A stretch of DNA of 64,000 nt from Phaseolus vulgaris (taxonomy: Eukaryota > Streptophyta > Magnoliopsida > Fabales > Fabaceae). The notes beneath the pieces were generated by a model, which searched no databases, was not told where the DNA came from, and worked only from the letters and a program-made list of their open reading frames with translations. The stretch is from assembly GCF_000499845.2 (NCBI RefSeq), contig NC_023759.2, positions 40,922,672-40,986,671 of the forward strand, read 5' to 3'. This document shows, one piece after another, positions 35,501 to 44,578 of this stretch; within the stretch, counting starts at the first letter, position 1, and each line of letters starts with the position of its first letter. The position numbers were made by a program, and so were the translations under genes.

Positions 35501-36107
35501 TCGGACCCTAAGTCAATATATACAGGATCCACGGAAACCTCATTGGGATGCCGCAATTCGAGTCCTAAAGTACATCAAAGGATCACCAGGACAAGGATTG
35601 TTATTGCCATCCGAAAACAATCTGACATTGACAGCTTATTGCGACTCAGACTGGGGAGGTTGTCAGACAACTCGGAGATCAGTATCTGGATATTGCATTT
35701 TTCTTGGTTCATCTATTATCTCATGGAAGTCAAAAAAACAGACAAACGTATCAAGATCATCAGCGGAAGCAGAATACCGCGCAATGGCCAATACTTGTTT
35801 GGAGATAGTTTGGTTGCGATATCTGTTGCAGGATTTAAAGGTGTCATGTAACTTGCCAGTTCAACTTTTCTGTGACAATCAAGCGGCATTACATATAGCA
35901 GCAAACCCAGTATTTCATGAACGCACAAAACACATTGAGATAGACTGCCACATTGTGCGAGAAAAATTACAAGCTGGGATAATCAGTCCTTCATATGTAC
36001 CGACACAGTATCAGCTCGCAGATATTTTTACGAAGGCATTGGGCAAGGAACGATTTTTGACGCTACGACACAAGTTGGGGGTTCTTGATCTTCACCTACC
36101 AACTTGA
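32595..36107 (+). CDS. Copia pol polyprotein (protease, integrase, RT, RNase H), intact frame
   Basis: 1,170 residues without a stop. The first 60 residues resemble only the tail of gag (FSAEQIQQLARAI). Aspartic protease: WILDSGATHH, catalytic DSGA at 67-70. Integrase zinc region: H193..N198..C226..C229; the second histidine of the usual HHCC is asparagine (LWHKRLGNPS for LGHPS). Integrase core D256 (CDIWG), D319 (VDNG), E353 (VVERKH). A Pro/Ser-rich linker with four 16-residue repeats lies at 516-579. Reverse transcriptase: ARLVAKGYTQIEGVDYSETF, LDVQNAFLHG, and YVDD at 853-856. RNase H: YCDSDWGG at 1015-1022 and SSAEAEYRA. All other catalytic residues looked for are present. The start is the first ATG in frame after the primer site. 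Confidence 0.95.
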   Translation: MSGKEGISNESDRNLVQHFSAEQIQQLARAIYSLNNNGKSDTFVSSAGLLAHNSSSNSAFTKPWILDSGATHHIASDSQFFTHTSSSFISNVNLPTGSTAPISSTGTIKFNDKITLKDVLCVPSFNLNLMSISKITSSLNCCVVFTPHGCVLQDLATGRMIGSGKQHAGLYYMSPLPNQAHASQISTDPDLWHKRLGNPSPACLQLVSSLLPIPISKNLIPIHNHCSICPKAKQTRLPFPLSTIKSHSPFNLLHCDIWGPHKTPTHFGKRFFLTIVDDYTRCTWLFLMNHKSETQHLLESFITFAQNQFQASIKTIRVDNGLEFISMYDFFLKKGIECQRTCVYTPQQNGVVERKHRHVLNTPRALLFQSNLPLEFWGECVLTATYIINRLPSPLLKNKSPFELLYNQPPSLSHLKTFGCLCYATVVSPKQKFDPRARQCIFIGYPHSQKAYKLFDIDAGTFFTSRDVIFHESVFPFCQQSQTQSSPPLQGILPTIDIDLPTPVQHSLDQPSSLTHHNAPEPPSNQPFSPTRHNTPEPPSNQPSSPTRHNAPEPPSNQPSSPTRHNTPEPPVDQPSSPMPRSLTPITKPSPTDLPVRRSSRTSTQPSWLQDYVTGSQTNHSTTAQDRQNGTRYPMHHFLSNSRFSSTHSAYLANITATKEPHTYAQAILDPNWQKAMDEELSALQLNQTWTLTSLPAGQKPIGCKWVYKIKYNSDGSVDRYKARLVAKGYTQIEGVDYSETFSPTAKLTTLRCLLTIAAARNWFTHQLDVQNAFLHGTLHEIIYMDLPPGHHRQGENIVCRLNKSLYGLKQASRTWFSTFSHVIKSVGFQQSKTDYSLFTRQNNSSFTALLIYVDDILLTGNDLTEIQRVKDCLLQQFRIKDLGDLKYFLGIEFSRSKAGIYMSQRKYALDILQDTGLTGARPDKFPMEQYLKLTPDDGELLKDPVKYRRLVGRLIYLTVTRPDIVFSVRTLSQYIQDPRKPHWDAAIRVLKYIKGSPGQGLLLPSENNLTLTAYCDSDWGGCQTTRRSVSGYCIFLGSSIISWKSKKQTNVSRSSAEAEYRAMANTCLEIVWLRYLLQDLKVSCNLPVQLFCDNQAALHIAANPVFHERTKHIEIDCHIVREKLQAGIISPSYVPTQYQLADIFTKALGKERFLTLRHKLGVLDLHLPT
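34140..34331 (+). repeat. 48-bp tandem repeat inside pol, four copies
   Basis: Units start at 34140, 34188, 34236 and 34284 and encode HNxPEPPSNQPSSPTR-like 16-residue blocks, so the frame is kept. The last copy is diverged (PPVDQPSSP). It lies between the integrase and RT domains, a tolerant linker. Confidence 0.9.
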
Positions 36108-36114
36108 GGGGGAG
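36106..36114 (+). other. Polypurine tract
   Basis: GAGGGGGAG directly before the 3' LTR, the usual plus-strand primer site. It overlaps the stop codon of pol. Confidence 0.85.
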
Positions 36115-36359
36115 TATTAAGGAAATAATAATTATAAAATTATATGCAATTATTGTATGCAATATTTGACGATATTGTACCAATTATATGCAATTAATTT
36201 AATAATTATAGAATCTCATGATTAGTATCCTACCTAATTAGATTGTAATTTGGGAGAGAGAAACTCCCTATATATTTCCTATACATGACTGATGTAATAT
36301 ACACATAAGAGAATAAGAAACATCTTTTCTTCTTACCATTTTTTTATCATTTTCTTATA
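36115..36359 (+). repeat. 3' LTR, 245 bp
   Basis: Same length as the 5' LTR with two visible differences. It is followed by the GATTT target duplication. Confidence 0.95.
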
Positions 36360-36714
36360 GATTTTACATTTCAAATTTTCTAAATTTGTTTTCAGAATAC
36401 ATTTTGACCTCTTCCCTCCCCGTATTAGCTCTCTTTTTTCAATTAATCATTGAGTAAAAAAACCTCATTAAAATCCATTTTTTTTTCTTCTAGACTTTCT
36501 AGAAAAAAAATAATCTTTAATTATTTAGTGAAAAAACCTGGTATTCAAATTCCCATCATCTTTCTTCATTCATTTTTGTCTATTTTCTTTTTATATTTTG
36601 TGTTTCAGATAAAGCATCAGAATAGAGATCTATTTTGCTAACTATTAATAATAAATTTGAGTTTTTCTAAGTTTATTAATGATTTATTTGGATATACTTC
36701 TTTATAAGAACTTA

Positions 36715-37062
36715 TGTTAGATCGTGAGCCTCATGTTTGATTATTAATTTATCGATAGTTTGTGTATCTAATTTTATGAGGGAGTACAAGTCAAAGGATC
36801 TCAATCAATTAGACTTAATCATCTTTAATGACTTAATTAAGACAGAATCATGACTAAAGGTAAAGAGGTTACAATTCAGTCTATATATACCTGATTATAC
36901 TCTACATAAAAGAACATCATCTAATATGATTATCTAATCATCATCTAATAAACACAGAGTACTCTCAACTCCTATTTTTATTATACTAGAGCTTGAAGGG
37001 AGACCACTAGGAGCTCATCCGAATGTCGACCGACCTCAATTTGACTAGAACAACTTCTAACA
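36715..37062. mobile_element. Candidate solo LTR (348 bp)
   Basis: TGTTAG at 36715 and CTAACA ending at 37062 are perfect 6-bp inverted ends of TG..CA type. The inside has a promoter-like CTATATATACC (about 36880) and a body resembling a gypsy LTR (GAGCTTGAAGGGAGACCAC). AAGAA follows the right end and also occurs 4 bases before the left end, so the target duplication is unclear. Confidence 0.45.
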
Positions 37063-37561
37063 AAGAAAAATAGAACTCTTCCATAAATTTAAAACTGATT
37101 TAAACATAAATTAAAATAATTTAAAATATATATAATTTTCTTTTTACAAATTAACTTTATTAGTAACTATTATATCCATATGAAAACCACGTGTTCTAGT
37201 TTTTGAAAATATTTTCAAATCCAGTAAAATAAAAGGGTCTAAAAGCACAATAATGATTCACTCTCAACTATAAAAGAATCCCCCCCAAAAGGGTATTTGA
37301 ATTATCATTTTGATCATTAAGTTGTATCTGAACATTAATTGCATCTTAGGAAATGTCTGTTCCAATTTCCTGTTTGACAATTAAATTAAAATATCCTGTA
37401 AGATTAACACTAAGGCTATTTGTTTATACATGTAAAGTAATCAAGGATGCTAGAACATGAAGTCTTTGCAGTCACAGATTTTAGAAACTTTTCTTGCCTA
37501 TTCTTTGTTGGTTCATCTGGCGAACCTCATCTTAAAGCCTAAGGTTGAGGAATTTCATCTG
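37063..37561. other. Spacer and probable 3' flank of the NADKc-like gene
   Basis: No gene. The 100-200 bases before 37562 probably include the 3' untranslated region of the minus-strand gene. Confidence 0.5.
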
Positions 37562-40500
37562 TTACTCAAGGGTGAAGTTATATTTCACTCTTTCAATTTT
37601 TTGGATTGAATACTTGAGCTCCTGTTGGATGTTCAACCTTGAAGGAGATAATACGATGTCTTTCCATACTGATCCAGCATCACAAGCTGGGTTGGGGTGC
37701 TTGTAAAGTTCATAGATGGAGTTGGCCTTTTCGTTCAACTTGGCAAGCCTCTTCAAACAGTCGAATTCATCTGGATCAACGAGTAGTGTCTTGTCTCTAT
37801 CTTTCCATCCTATCAACTTTACAACAATTATGAGGTCAGTAACACTAACAGATGTTGAAGACACACTAAATTAGCATCCATAAAGACCTTATTAATGAAA
37901 TGATCTTCCAAATTTTGACTTAATCTCCATAAGAAGAGGGAAATGTGTACCTTGGCTGGACCTTCCAATGCGTTTGTGAAGTATAGTCGTGCATTATCTA
38001 CTAGTTGACAGTAAGTCATAAATGCCTCAGCAAATCTCTTGTGTGATTTCAACTGTGAGTTTACTCTCACTGCTCTTCTGCACATGATAGCTCTCCTGTT
38101 TACATTCAAATTTAGTTGTTAATCTCAAAACTGAAACATTTTTCAATTGTTATTGGTAAGAATGTGAAATTGAAAAGTTGAATATGACCTTATTCCTCTA
38201 ACGACTGCAAGATAAGCATCACATACTACACCAACCAGCTCTATCCTATATGGTTTTCGCTTTTTGCCTTCAACTTGTTCAGGCTCTACGCCCTGAATTC
38301 TTTCCCAATAGTTTTCAATTACAGTTCCATCATCCTTTACCCTATAGCCAGCTCCCATGCGGTAACGGCGACGGTGAACATTCCTAGCCATTGTAATTGT
38401 CTGCACAACAAATGGCACCCAGGAGAGTGTGCCGTCCATAATCACGTCTCGTCCTTCATTTAATGCTGTAACTAGGAGTGATGAGGCGGCATCTGTGGAT
38501 GATTGGTGTACCTGTTTGGAAAAAATCAAACAATCCAACACAAATGTGAAGTGGTGCTAGCTAGATTCAATCATTTTGGACTTAAAACAGTCACCATTTC
38601 GTAAGAGTTGGAATTGAATAATGCTACACTAATATCTACTAATTCCTACTCATCGAGCTACAAAATTAATGAGTCTCAACCAGTTCTGCTGTTTGAATCA
38701 TGTCATGGTGACCTCTTGAGCTAAGGGCCTTGTAGATGACATCTGATTCTTTGAAGGCATCTGCCTCAATGACTACGGCATTCCCAGCTGCTCCTGCCCA
38801 AAAAGGTCTGTTCAAAATTCATTTACAAAGAAACGTCATTAGGTCATTCTCGTTTATTCATATGAATTAAAACCTACTGGTAGCACAAATTATGGTAGAA
38901 ACAGGTAAACAAACATATACACGCACTTCATTTATCATATTTTTATGAACACATACCTCATTTACCTAGATAACCATGTTTATGGACTTACTCTTTAAAC
39001 GCATGGATGTGCACTGAAGTTCAAAATATTGGTGGTTTTCTTCAATATAAAGAATTAAAGCTCGTTTAATTATTTTCTCACTCTTTTTTGTTTTGTTTTC
39101 AAGATTGGTTTCTAAATTACACGATTGAGAATCTGTTTCTCTATTAACATATATTCACTCCAATTCAAGACTATCCGAATAGAACAACGAATCGAGGAGT
39201 TCGATGGTCTTTAACTATATCTTGATTTTAACAAAAAAAAATTCTGCGAAGTTTTGGCAATTATTTCCAAAGCAAGTTCAAAATCTCGGAAACAAAATCA
39301 GTTAGAAAATGTTTTTCTTAGAGTACTTTGTTCATGAGCAAATTTTTGAGAAGCAGAATGTGCTCAATATATATACAAACATTTTCAAATTTGCCTAGGG
39401 CACAAGCATTTTAGAAAGAAAACAAAATTGTTTCTGAAACACTAAACAAACAAGGTCTTACACTTACTCTTTGAGAATATCCTTGAGCACGGTGCTCTTG
39501 CCAGCTCCCATGCCTCCACCCATTAGAAGGAGCACTGGACTCCTATCGCTATGAGCTACTGGTGCCATCACCTCTGTACATTGAGAGTCATCAGTTGTAG
39601 CAATTCCCATCGCTTTCATTTCTTCCACTAATGTATTAAAAACTCTAGCCACCTTCAGATTCTTGGCAAGTCTCTCGAACCTTTGTTCCCTGTATAATTG
39701 AGCAATATTTTCCTGAGAAAAAATTTAAGCTGAAGCAACCCTTTTGAAGATAATTGCAGGTTCTCTAAAAACAATGATAATTGTAAATCATTTAACTATC
39801 AAATATCCATCTCTGGAACTACTAAGCGACACCAATATTTAAGGGGATAGAGAATAAAATCTTCTTGTTTCATTAACTTATAAAATTTAACTCTGTAATT
39901 TGCATCACTGCATAAGATGAATGTATGAATTCATGAAAAAGGTGAGGTCACAAGAAACGGAGAGTTCATGACAAGTAAATTCTGAGTATATCGGTTCCTG
40001 TTCCAAAACACACGATCCCAATCTCATTTTCAAGTGGTTTATCTAGTGTTCTTAGAAAACAATCCCAATAATACACACCTAGTTGCTGCCATAACTATGC
40101 TCTTGAGCCTCTTTTTTGGCTCATTTTCCGAGCTCAACACCTGCATATTAAGCAAAAGAAGAACATGGTTTTACCGAGTATTGTACACACAAGCCACTTT
40201 AGATTAATTATTAAATGACTTAGCACCCCAATACCTGACTCATAATTGTGTCACCGTAGTTCCAATGGAATGCTAAGTAACTAAGAATGCATCTCTCAAA
40301 CTCCTCTACCAGCTTCACATAAAGTGAATCGGCATCTGGTTCATTCTCAAAAAAGGCGTATATATCATCTTCAAATCCCTCGTATTTCCTTATGTATTCA
40401 GAAGCTAATCTACATAGATGGGGACAAAATCTTCTGTCATTGAACCCCATTTGCCTAGCTGCACCACATCAGAGAACCTTGAATAAGGAAAATGCTGAAT

Positions 40501-40851
40501 ATAGTTGGAAACTGTTTGCATTAAACCATACCATGTGCATAATAAAGCATATTTCATTCAAGCCCGTTGTTATTGCTTTAGAAAACAACATAACATTTGC
40601 AACATAATTTCAAAATGATACATGTTTGTGGATCCATGTATATAACGGAAAAGAAATTGAAAAACATATATTATTACCTACGTAATGGGAGAATCTTTCA
40701 AGCTTTGGGACGTGACTTGCGCGTGACAATCTTATACGTGGGATGATCTTTCGATCTCTAGTTTGTTTCAGACGATAATGAAAAACCACGATAAACAACA
40801 ACCCAACAGAAAGGGCTACGATGATTTGTGTAAATCTGGGTTCGACATCAT
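37562..40851 (-). CDS. NADKc-like P-loop kinase gene, eight exons, apparent one-base deletion in exon 1
   Basis: Exons in reading order: 40851-40678, 40458-40235, 40140-40079, 39689-39468, 38807-38681, 38511-38189, 38095-37951, 37816-37562. All internal borders fit GT..AG. The product matches the plant family of calmodulin-dependent NAD kinase NADKc (Arabidopsis At1g04280), with a zeta-toxin-like kinase fold; that family makes NADP from NAD at organelle membranes. Visible parts: a hydrophobic helix in exon 1 (IIVALSVGLLFIVVF), VPKLERFSHYV, the Walker A motif MGGGMGAGKST in exon 4, VIEADAFKESDVIYKAL in exon 5, DAASSLLVTALNEGRDVIMDG in exon 6 split around SSLL, and LIGWKDRDKTLLVDPDE in exon 8. 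Exon lengths sum to 1,532 bases, one short of a multiple of three. ATGATGTCGAACCC at 40851 is out of frame with the rest by one base near 40837-40844. It is either a deletion that breaks the N-terminus or a sequence error. Confidence 0.9.
40837..40844 (-). other. Site of the apparent frameshift in the NADKc-like gene
   Basis: From the ATGs at 40851/40848 the frame runs MMSNP and then hits a stop after about 22 codons. Shifting by one base within the AACCCAGA stretch gives RFTQIIVALSVG and the whole downstream protein. No ATG in the correct frame lies upstream before a stop (TAA just before the AAT TAC GAT codons), so one A is probably missing here. Confidence 0.75.
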
Positions 40852-40914
40852 AATCTGAACAAGTTTGAGGTGGGTGAAAACCATCGTAATTTTATTCACA
40901 TTGCATCAGGAATA

Positions 40915-40922
40915 TTTTTATA
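40915..40922 (-). promoter_or_regulatory. Possible TATA box of the NADKc-like gene
   Basis: The minus strand reads CTATAAAAATA about 65-70 bases before the ATG, a suitable place for a core promoter. Confidence 0.4.
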
Positions 40923-42370
40923 GATAAACAGTGATAAAAGTATATAAAACAAATCAACTACAAGATGCGCATGAGACTTTAGTTTTTTTCTTTTATTTTT
41001 TGAGTTTACCTTTCTGCATATCTCCCATAAATCAAAGACCCAGAGACCACAGAGCTGCGATGAAGGAGAGTTTTTGTGTCTTTTGACTTTATCTTTTTCT
41101 GAAGATTGTATTCTGTAGTTGTTTGATGAACTTCTTCATTTCTCTGGCCTTTGTCATTGGACATTAATAGTTATACACAACATATTTTTTCAACACACAT
41201 CTTTAAATATAAGTTTATAAAAAACTCATGAAATTATCCAAATTAAAATTTTATATAATAAGTTTTATTCATAATTCTACAAGTTTTAATAAATATTAAT
41301 TAAAAACAAAAATGCCGTCAAAATTGTCTTGTTATCCTGTTCATGATTATATTGTTTGGAATAGATAATAAAATTGACATGTGAAAGCAAAATTGTCTAT
41401 GGGTCATGCGCATAAAAGAAAAATGTTTCCTCCTTATTGGACTAATATAAAAAGTTATCTTAATTTTCATACAGATACAAAAAATTTAGGTTAATTCCTA
41501 TATATATATATATCATATATCATATAATGAAAAGCTAATTAACTCATATCTACTTTAAAAGATAATCAAAACTCGGTCTCTAAGAACTAAAATATATCAT
41601 ATATGCCCCTTTTTTTCATAATAAAAGGGTAACACTATTTGAGCAGTTTAATTTTCATATATGATATTTTAATACAAAAATTAATCCTAAAGATTTTGTT
41701 TAATGGATTCACACTTTCATATTTTTTTCGACTTAGGCTTAGCTTTGTAATGATATAATTTAAAAGAAAATACACACATGCAAAATATACACGAACAGAC
41801 ACAAATTTTAAAGTAATTAAGAAATTAATATATTTGACGTAAATAATTTGAGAATATATATAAAGCACATTAATATGCATGTGAGTGTCAGCTTTTCTGC
41901 TTCCGGAGAAGCCATTTTCCTCAAGTGTACGTTGTTATTATGTAAAAGCAACTTGCTTCGCATTCAATCTGATTTTGTGACCATTGGAGCTTGCTTTTGG
42001 ATAACCGTACAAACTTCTTTCCTTTTCATTTGTACCAAAAGAAAACGATGAAACAGATGAATCCAATAGGGATTTGATCTACTGCAACCACGTAAGGCCA
42101 TGAATCAAGTTTTGATCAACATATGGTTCCTAATATCACCATAACTTCGATTACATTCAATGTATACAATGAACTTGTACTCAAGAGTCTGGGGTAATGC
42201 GAATTGATTTATCGGTTTATTTTTATTTAAAACCACAAAGTTATACAAAATATTTTTTTTCATTCTTTCTTGTAAAAAATATAAATATATATTAGTATTT
42301 TAATTTAAATCACAAATACTCGTAAATTAAATTCTAAATTATTGATTGCAGTGAAATAATTTAATATATA
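40923..42370. other. Upstream spacer of the NADKc-like gene
   Basis: No gene is seen. AT-rich, with a TATATATATATATCATATATC stretch near 41502. The open frames at 41635-42051 have no domains. Confidence 0.5.
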
Positions 42371-42738
42371 CACTACAAGAAAATCATAAAATAAAAACTA
42401 ATTTTTAGAAAAAAATAATAATTAATTATTATAGTGACTAAATTAGAGACCATTTTAGAGATTAAAAAAATTTTGGTTTTTAAATTAGTTTCTATTATTA
42501 AATGGTTTCTAGATTGATGTGTAATTAGCAACCAAGGTTTTTGCTACCAATTAAATTTGGTAGCAAAAACCTTGGTTGCTAATTAGATACCAATTTAAAA
42601 ATCATTTAACAATAATAGAAACTAATTTAAAAACCAAAAAATTGTTTAGTCTCTAAAATGGTTTTTAATTTAGTCACTATAACAACTAATTATTTTTTTA
42701 TCTAAAATTGATTTGTATTTCATGATTTTCTTGTAGTG
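42371..42738. mobile_element. Palindromic CACTA-type MITE (368 bp)
   Basis: Ends are CACTACAAGAAAATCA and its exact reverse TGATTTTCTTGTAGTG. Almost the whole element folds on itself; the centre has 28-bp perfect arms (42523-42550 and 42557-42584, TAGCAACCAAGGTTTTTGCT) around a 6-base loop. The flanks ATA and ATT agree at two of three bases, so the 3-bp target duplication is imperfect. No coding capacity. It shares its terminus with the large element at 53614-57673. Confidence 0.85.
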
Positions 42739-42799
42739 ATTCAAATAATATTGATTGTGATAAAACATTCGAAATAGAACACAATTTACTGTAATAATT

Positions 42800-43190
42800 A
42801 ATTTAAAGAAGAAAAAAAATTAGTCTGAATAAATTATATATTATTTTATAAACTAAAAAATTATTAATATTTAAAAAATTTCTATTAATAATAAAAAAAA
42901 TTATAAAATAGTTTCTAAATTAATATTAAGGATGAAGTATCAATATTTTAACTATTAACATTTTATATACTAAATTAATTTTAAATTTTAAATTTTAAAT
43001 TAAAAAAATTTAATTTAGAGTTAAAAATATTTGTAGCTAAAATATTAATAGTTAATATTAAATTTAAAAACTATTTTATAATTTTTTATTAATAATAAGA
43101 ACTATTTTAAATAATCATAATTTTTTAGTTTATAAAATAATATTTAACCAGATTAATTATTTTTTATTTTTAAAATTAATTATTATTAAA
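42800..43190. repeat. Second imperfect AT-rich palindrome beside the MITE
   Basis: The left arm (TATTATTTTATAAACTAAAA, TTCTATTAATAATAAAAA, ATTATAAAATAGTTTC) reappears inverted on the right (GAACTATTTTATAATTTTTTA-type words and TTTTTAGTTTATAAAATAAT). The centre is near 42990. Ends and duplication are not clear. Confidence 0.6.
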
Positions 43191-44578
43191 TTATTTTTTT
43201 TAGTAATTCCTCATCATTTGAAAGATAAAGAATTTACGAAGCTAAGGCGAGTATAGGCCAAAATAAATTATCAATGTAAAATTTGATAATAATTGGCTAT
43301 AACCACGTTGCTATTTTCTTTTTCTAATCCAATACCTAATAAGGCATATGTAACCATTTCAATATTAATGGCTTTTTTATTAGAAAAAAACTTTCAATCT
43401 TAATCCCTAAACTATTTTATATTAATATTCTAATTGAATTTTCTTGTAACATCTATTGTAGTGGCATCCTTCATTCTTATTCAGATTGGAATTGCGACTG
43501 TGTTCTTGCAAAGGGTTAAGAAACTGTTCTCATTTCAGCAAAATGTGTAGACTTTTCAGATTCTCTGGCTTCTCGGTCTCTATTATCTGGTTGGTCTTTT
43601 GGTCCACTTCTTTGACTTTATGTTGGGCTAAATGACAAACTCACTTGATTGGGCTGGATCCACTAAATCTCTTAGCTTCTCCACTCTATCTCTTTTCATG
43701 GTTGGGTGTGTGTACCTGCAAGGCGCTCCAATGCGAAAGTCAGAATCAGTTTTATATAATTATCAGATAAATTCACTCTACCTCTTAGATTGATGACCTA
43801 TTTATAGTGTTCTATTATTGGGTCCAAAACCTATTTAGGCTTTTCTTTTTGTACCTAATATTTTTTAAATACACACTTGTTAATTTAGACCATGTTATTA
43901 TGGATTTTGCTATATTAACCAATTATAATTTTATTTATTTACATTTTTTACACCCAACCTTTCGGCCTACTCTTTCGGTTGATCATTCGGCCCAGCAGTA
44001 CAACAACCTTTAGGTTTACCATTGTCATCTTGAAGGTGTAATTTGTCCTTCCATTTTCATTTGCTCCTTGATGAATTTCTTAGTTGTGTACCAGCTTCCA
44101 CCTCTCCATCCAAAGCCATACATGTATATCTGTTAAAGTGAGAACTTATATATAAGAGGAAATTAAAATGTTTAAATACACTTATCGCAAAAGAAAATTT
44201 GGATCATCAAAAAATAATTAATATTAAAAAATATGGTGTGTGATAAAATATTTTTTGGGTTGTTCAGACCAGTTGTTTCTCTCTTGGTTTTCTTTTGTTT
44301 TTTGGGACTTGCCTTAGTTTAAGAGGCTCATATATTTTTCTCACTCATGAAGCTCTTTTTAATAAATGTTGTAATGTTGAACCTTATAGATGAATGAATA
44401 TAGGTTTTCTATTGTTTCTACTCTTTTTCTTCCTACTCTGCCCTATTCTGGGTTTTGCATGTCTAAAAATATGGGCTTCTTCTTCTACGACTTTTCTTAT
44501 TACACTATGCAAGTTTCTCTTTTGTCAGTTTCGATCATAGTGAAAGCTTCGTCAATCAATTCACCATTTTTTATAATA
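43191..44578. other. Spacer with LTR-like repeats at about 43440-44040 and 44230-44578
   Basis: No gene. The phrase GTGTACCTGCAAGGCGCTCC followed by AATGCGAAAGTCAG (43712-43745) is typical of a dispersed legume gypsy repeat. The last 350 bases precede a copia primer site and are probably its decayed LTR, but its start was not found. Confidence 0.4.

Larger units (their letters stand above)
32284..36359 (+). mobile_element. Complete young Ty1/copia element with gag largely missing (4,076 bp)
   Basis: Two 245-bp LTRs, primer site, one long open frame, polypurine tract, and a 5-bp target duplication GATTT (32279-32283 and 36360-36364) define a whole insertion. The LTRs differ at two visible positions (C/G near 32412/36241 and T/C in CATGATTGATG/CATGACTGATG), about 0.8 percent, so the insertion is young. 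LTR ends are TATTAAG..CTTATA, not the usual TG..CA; such non-canonical ends are known mainly from copia elements. Only 54 bases separate the primer site from the ATG and no gag CCHC knuckle is present, so particles would have to come from another element. Confidence 0.95.

Noticed and set aside
34594..35928. Minus-strand frames inside the copia pol gene
   Set aside because: Shadows of the 1,170-residue pol frame.
37639..37833. Plus-strand frame of 64 residues
   Set aside because: Antisense of the last NADKc-like exon.
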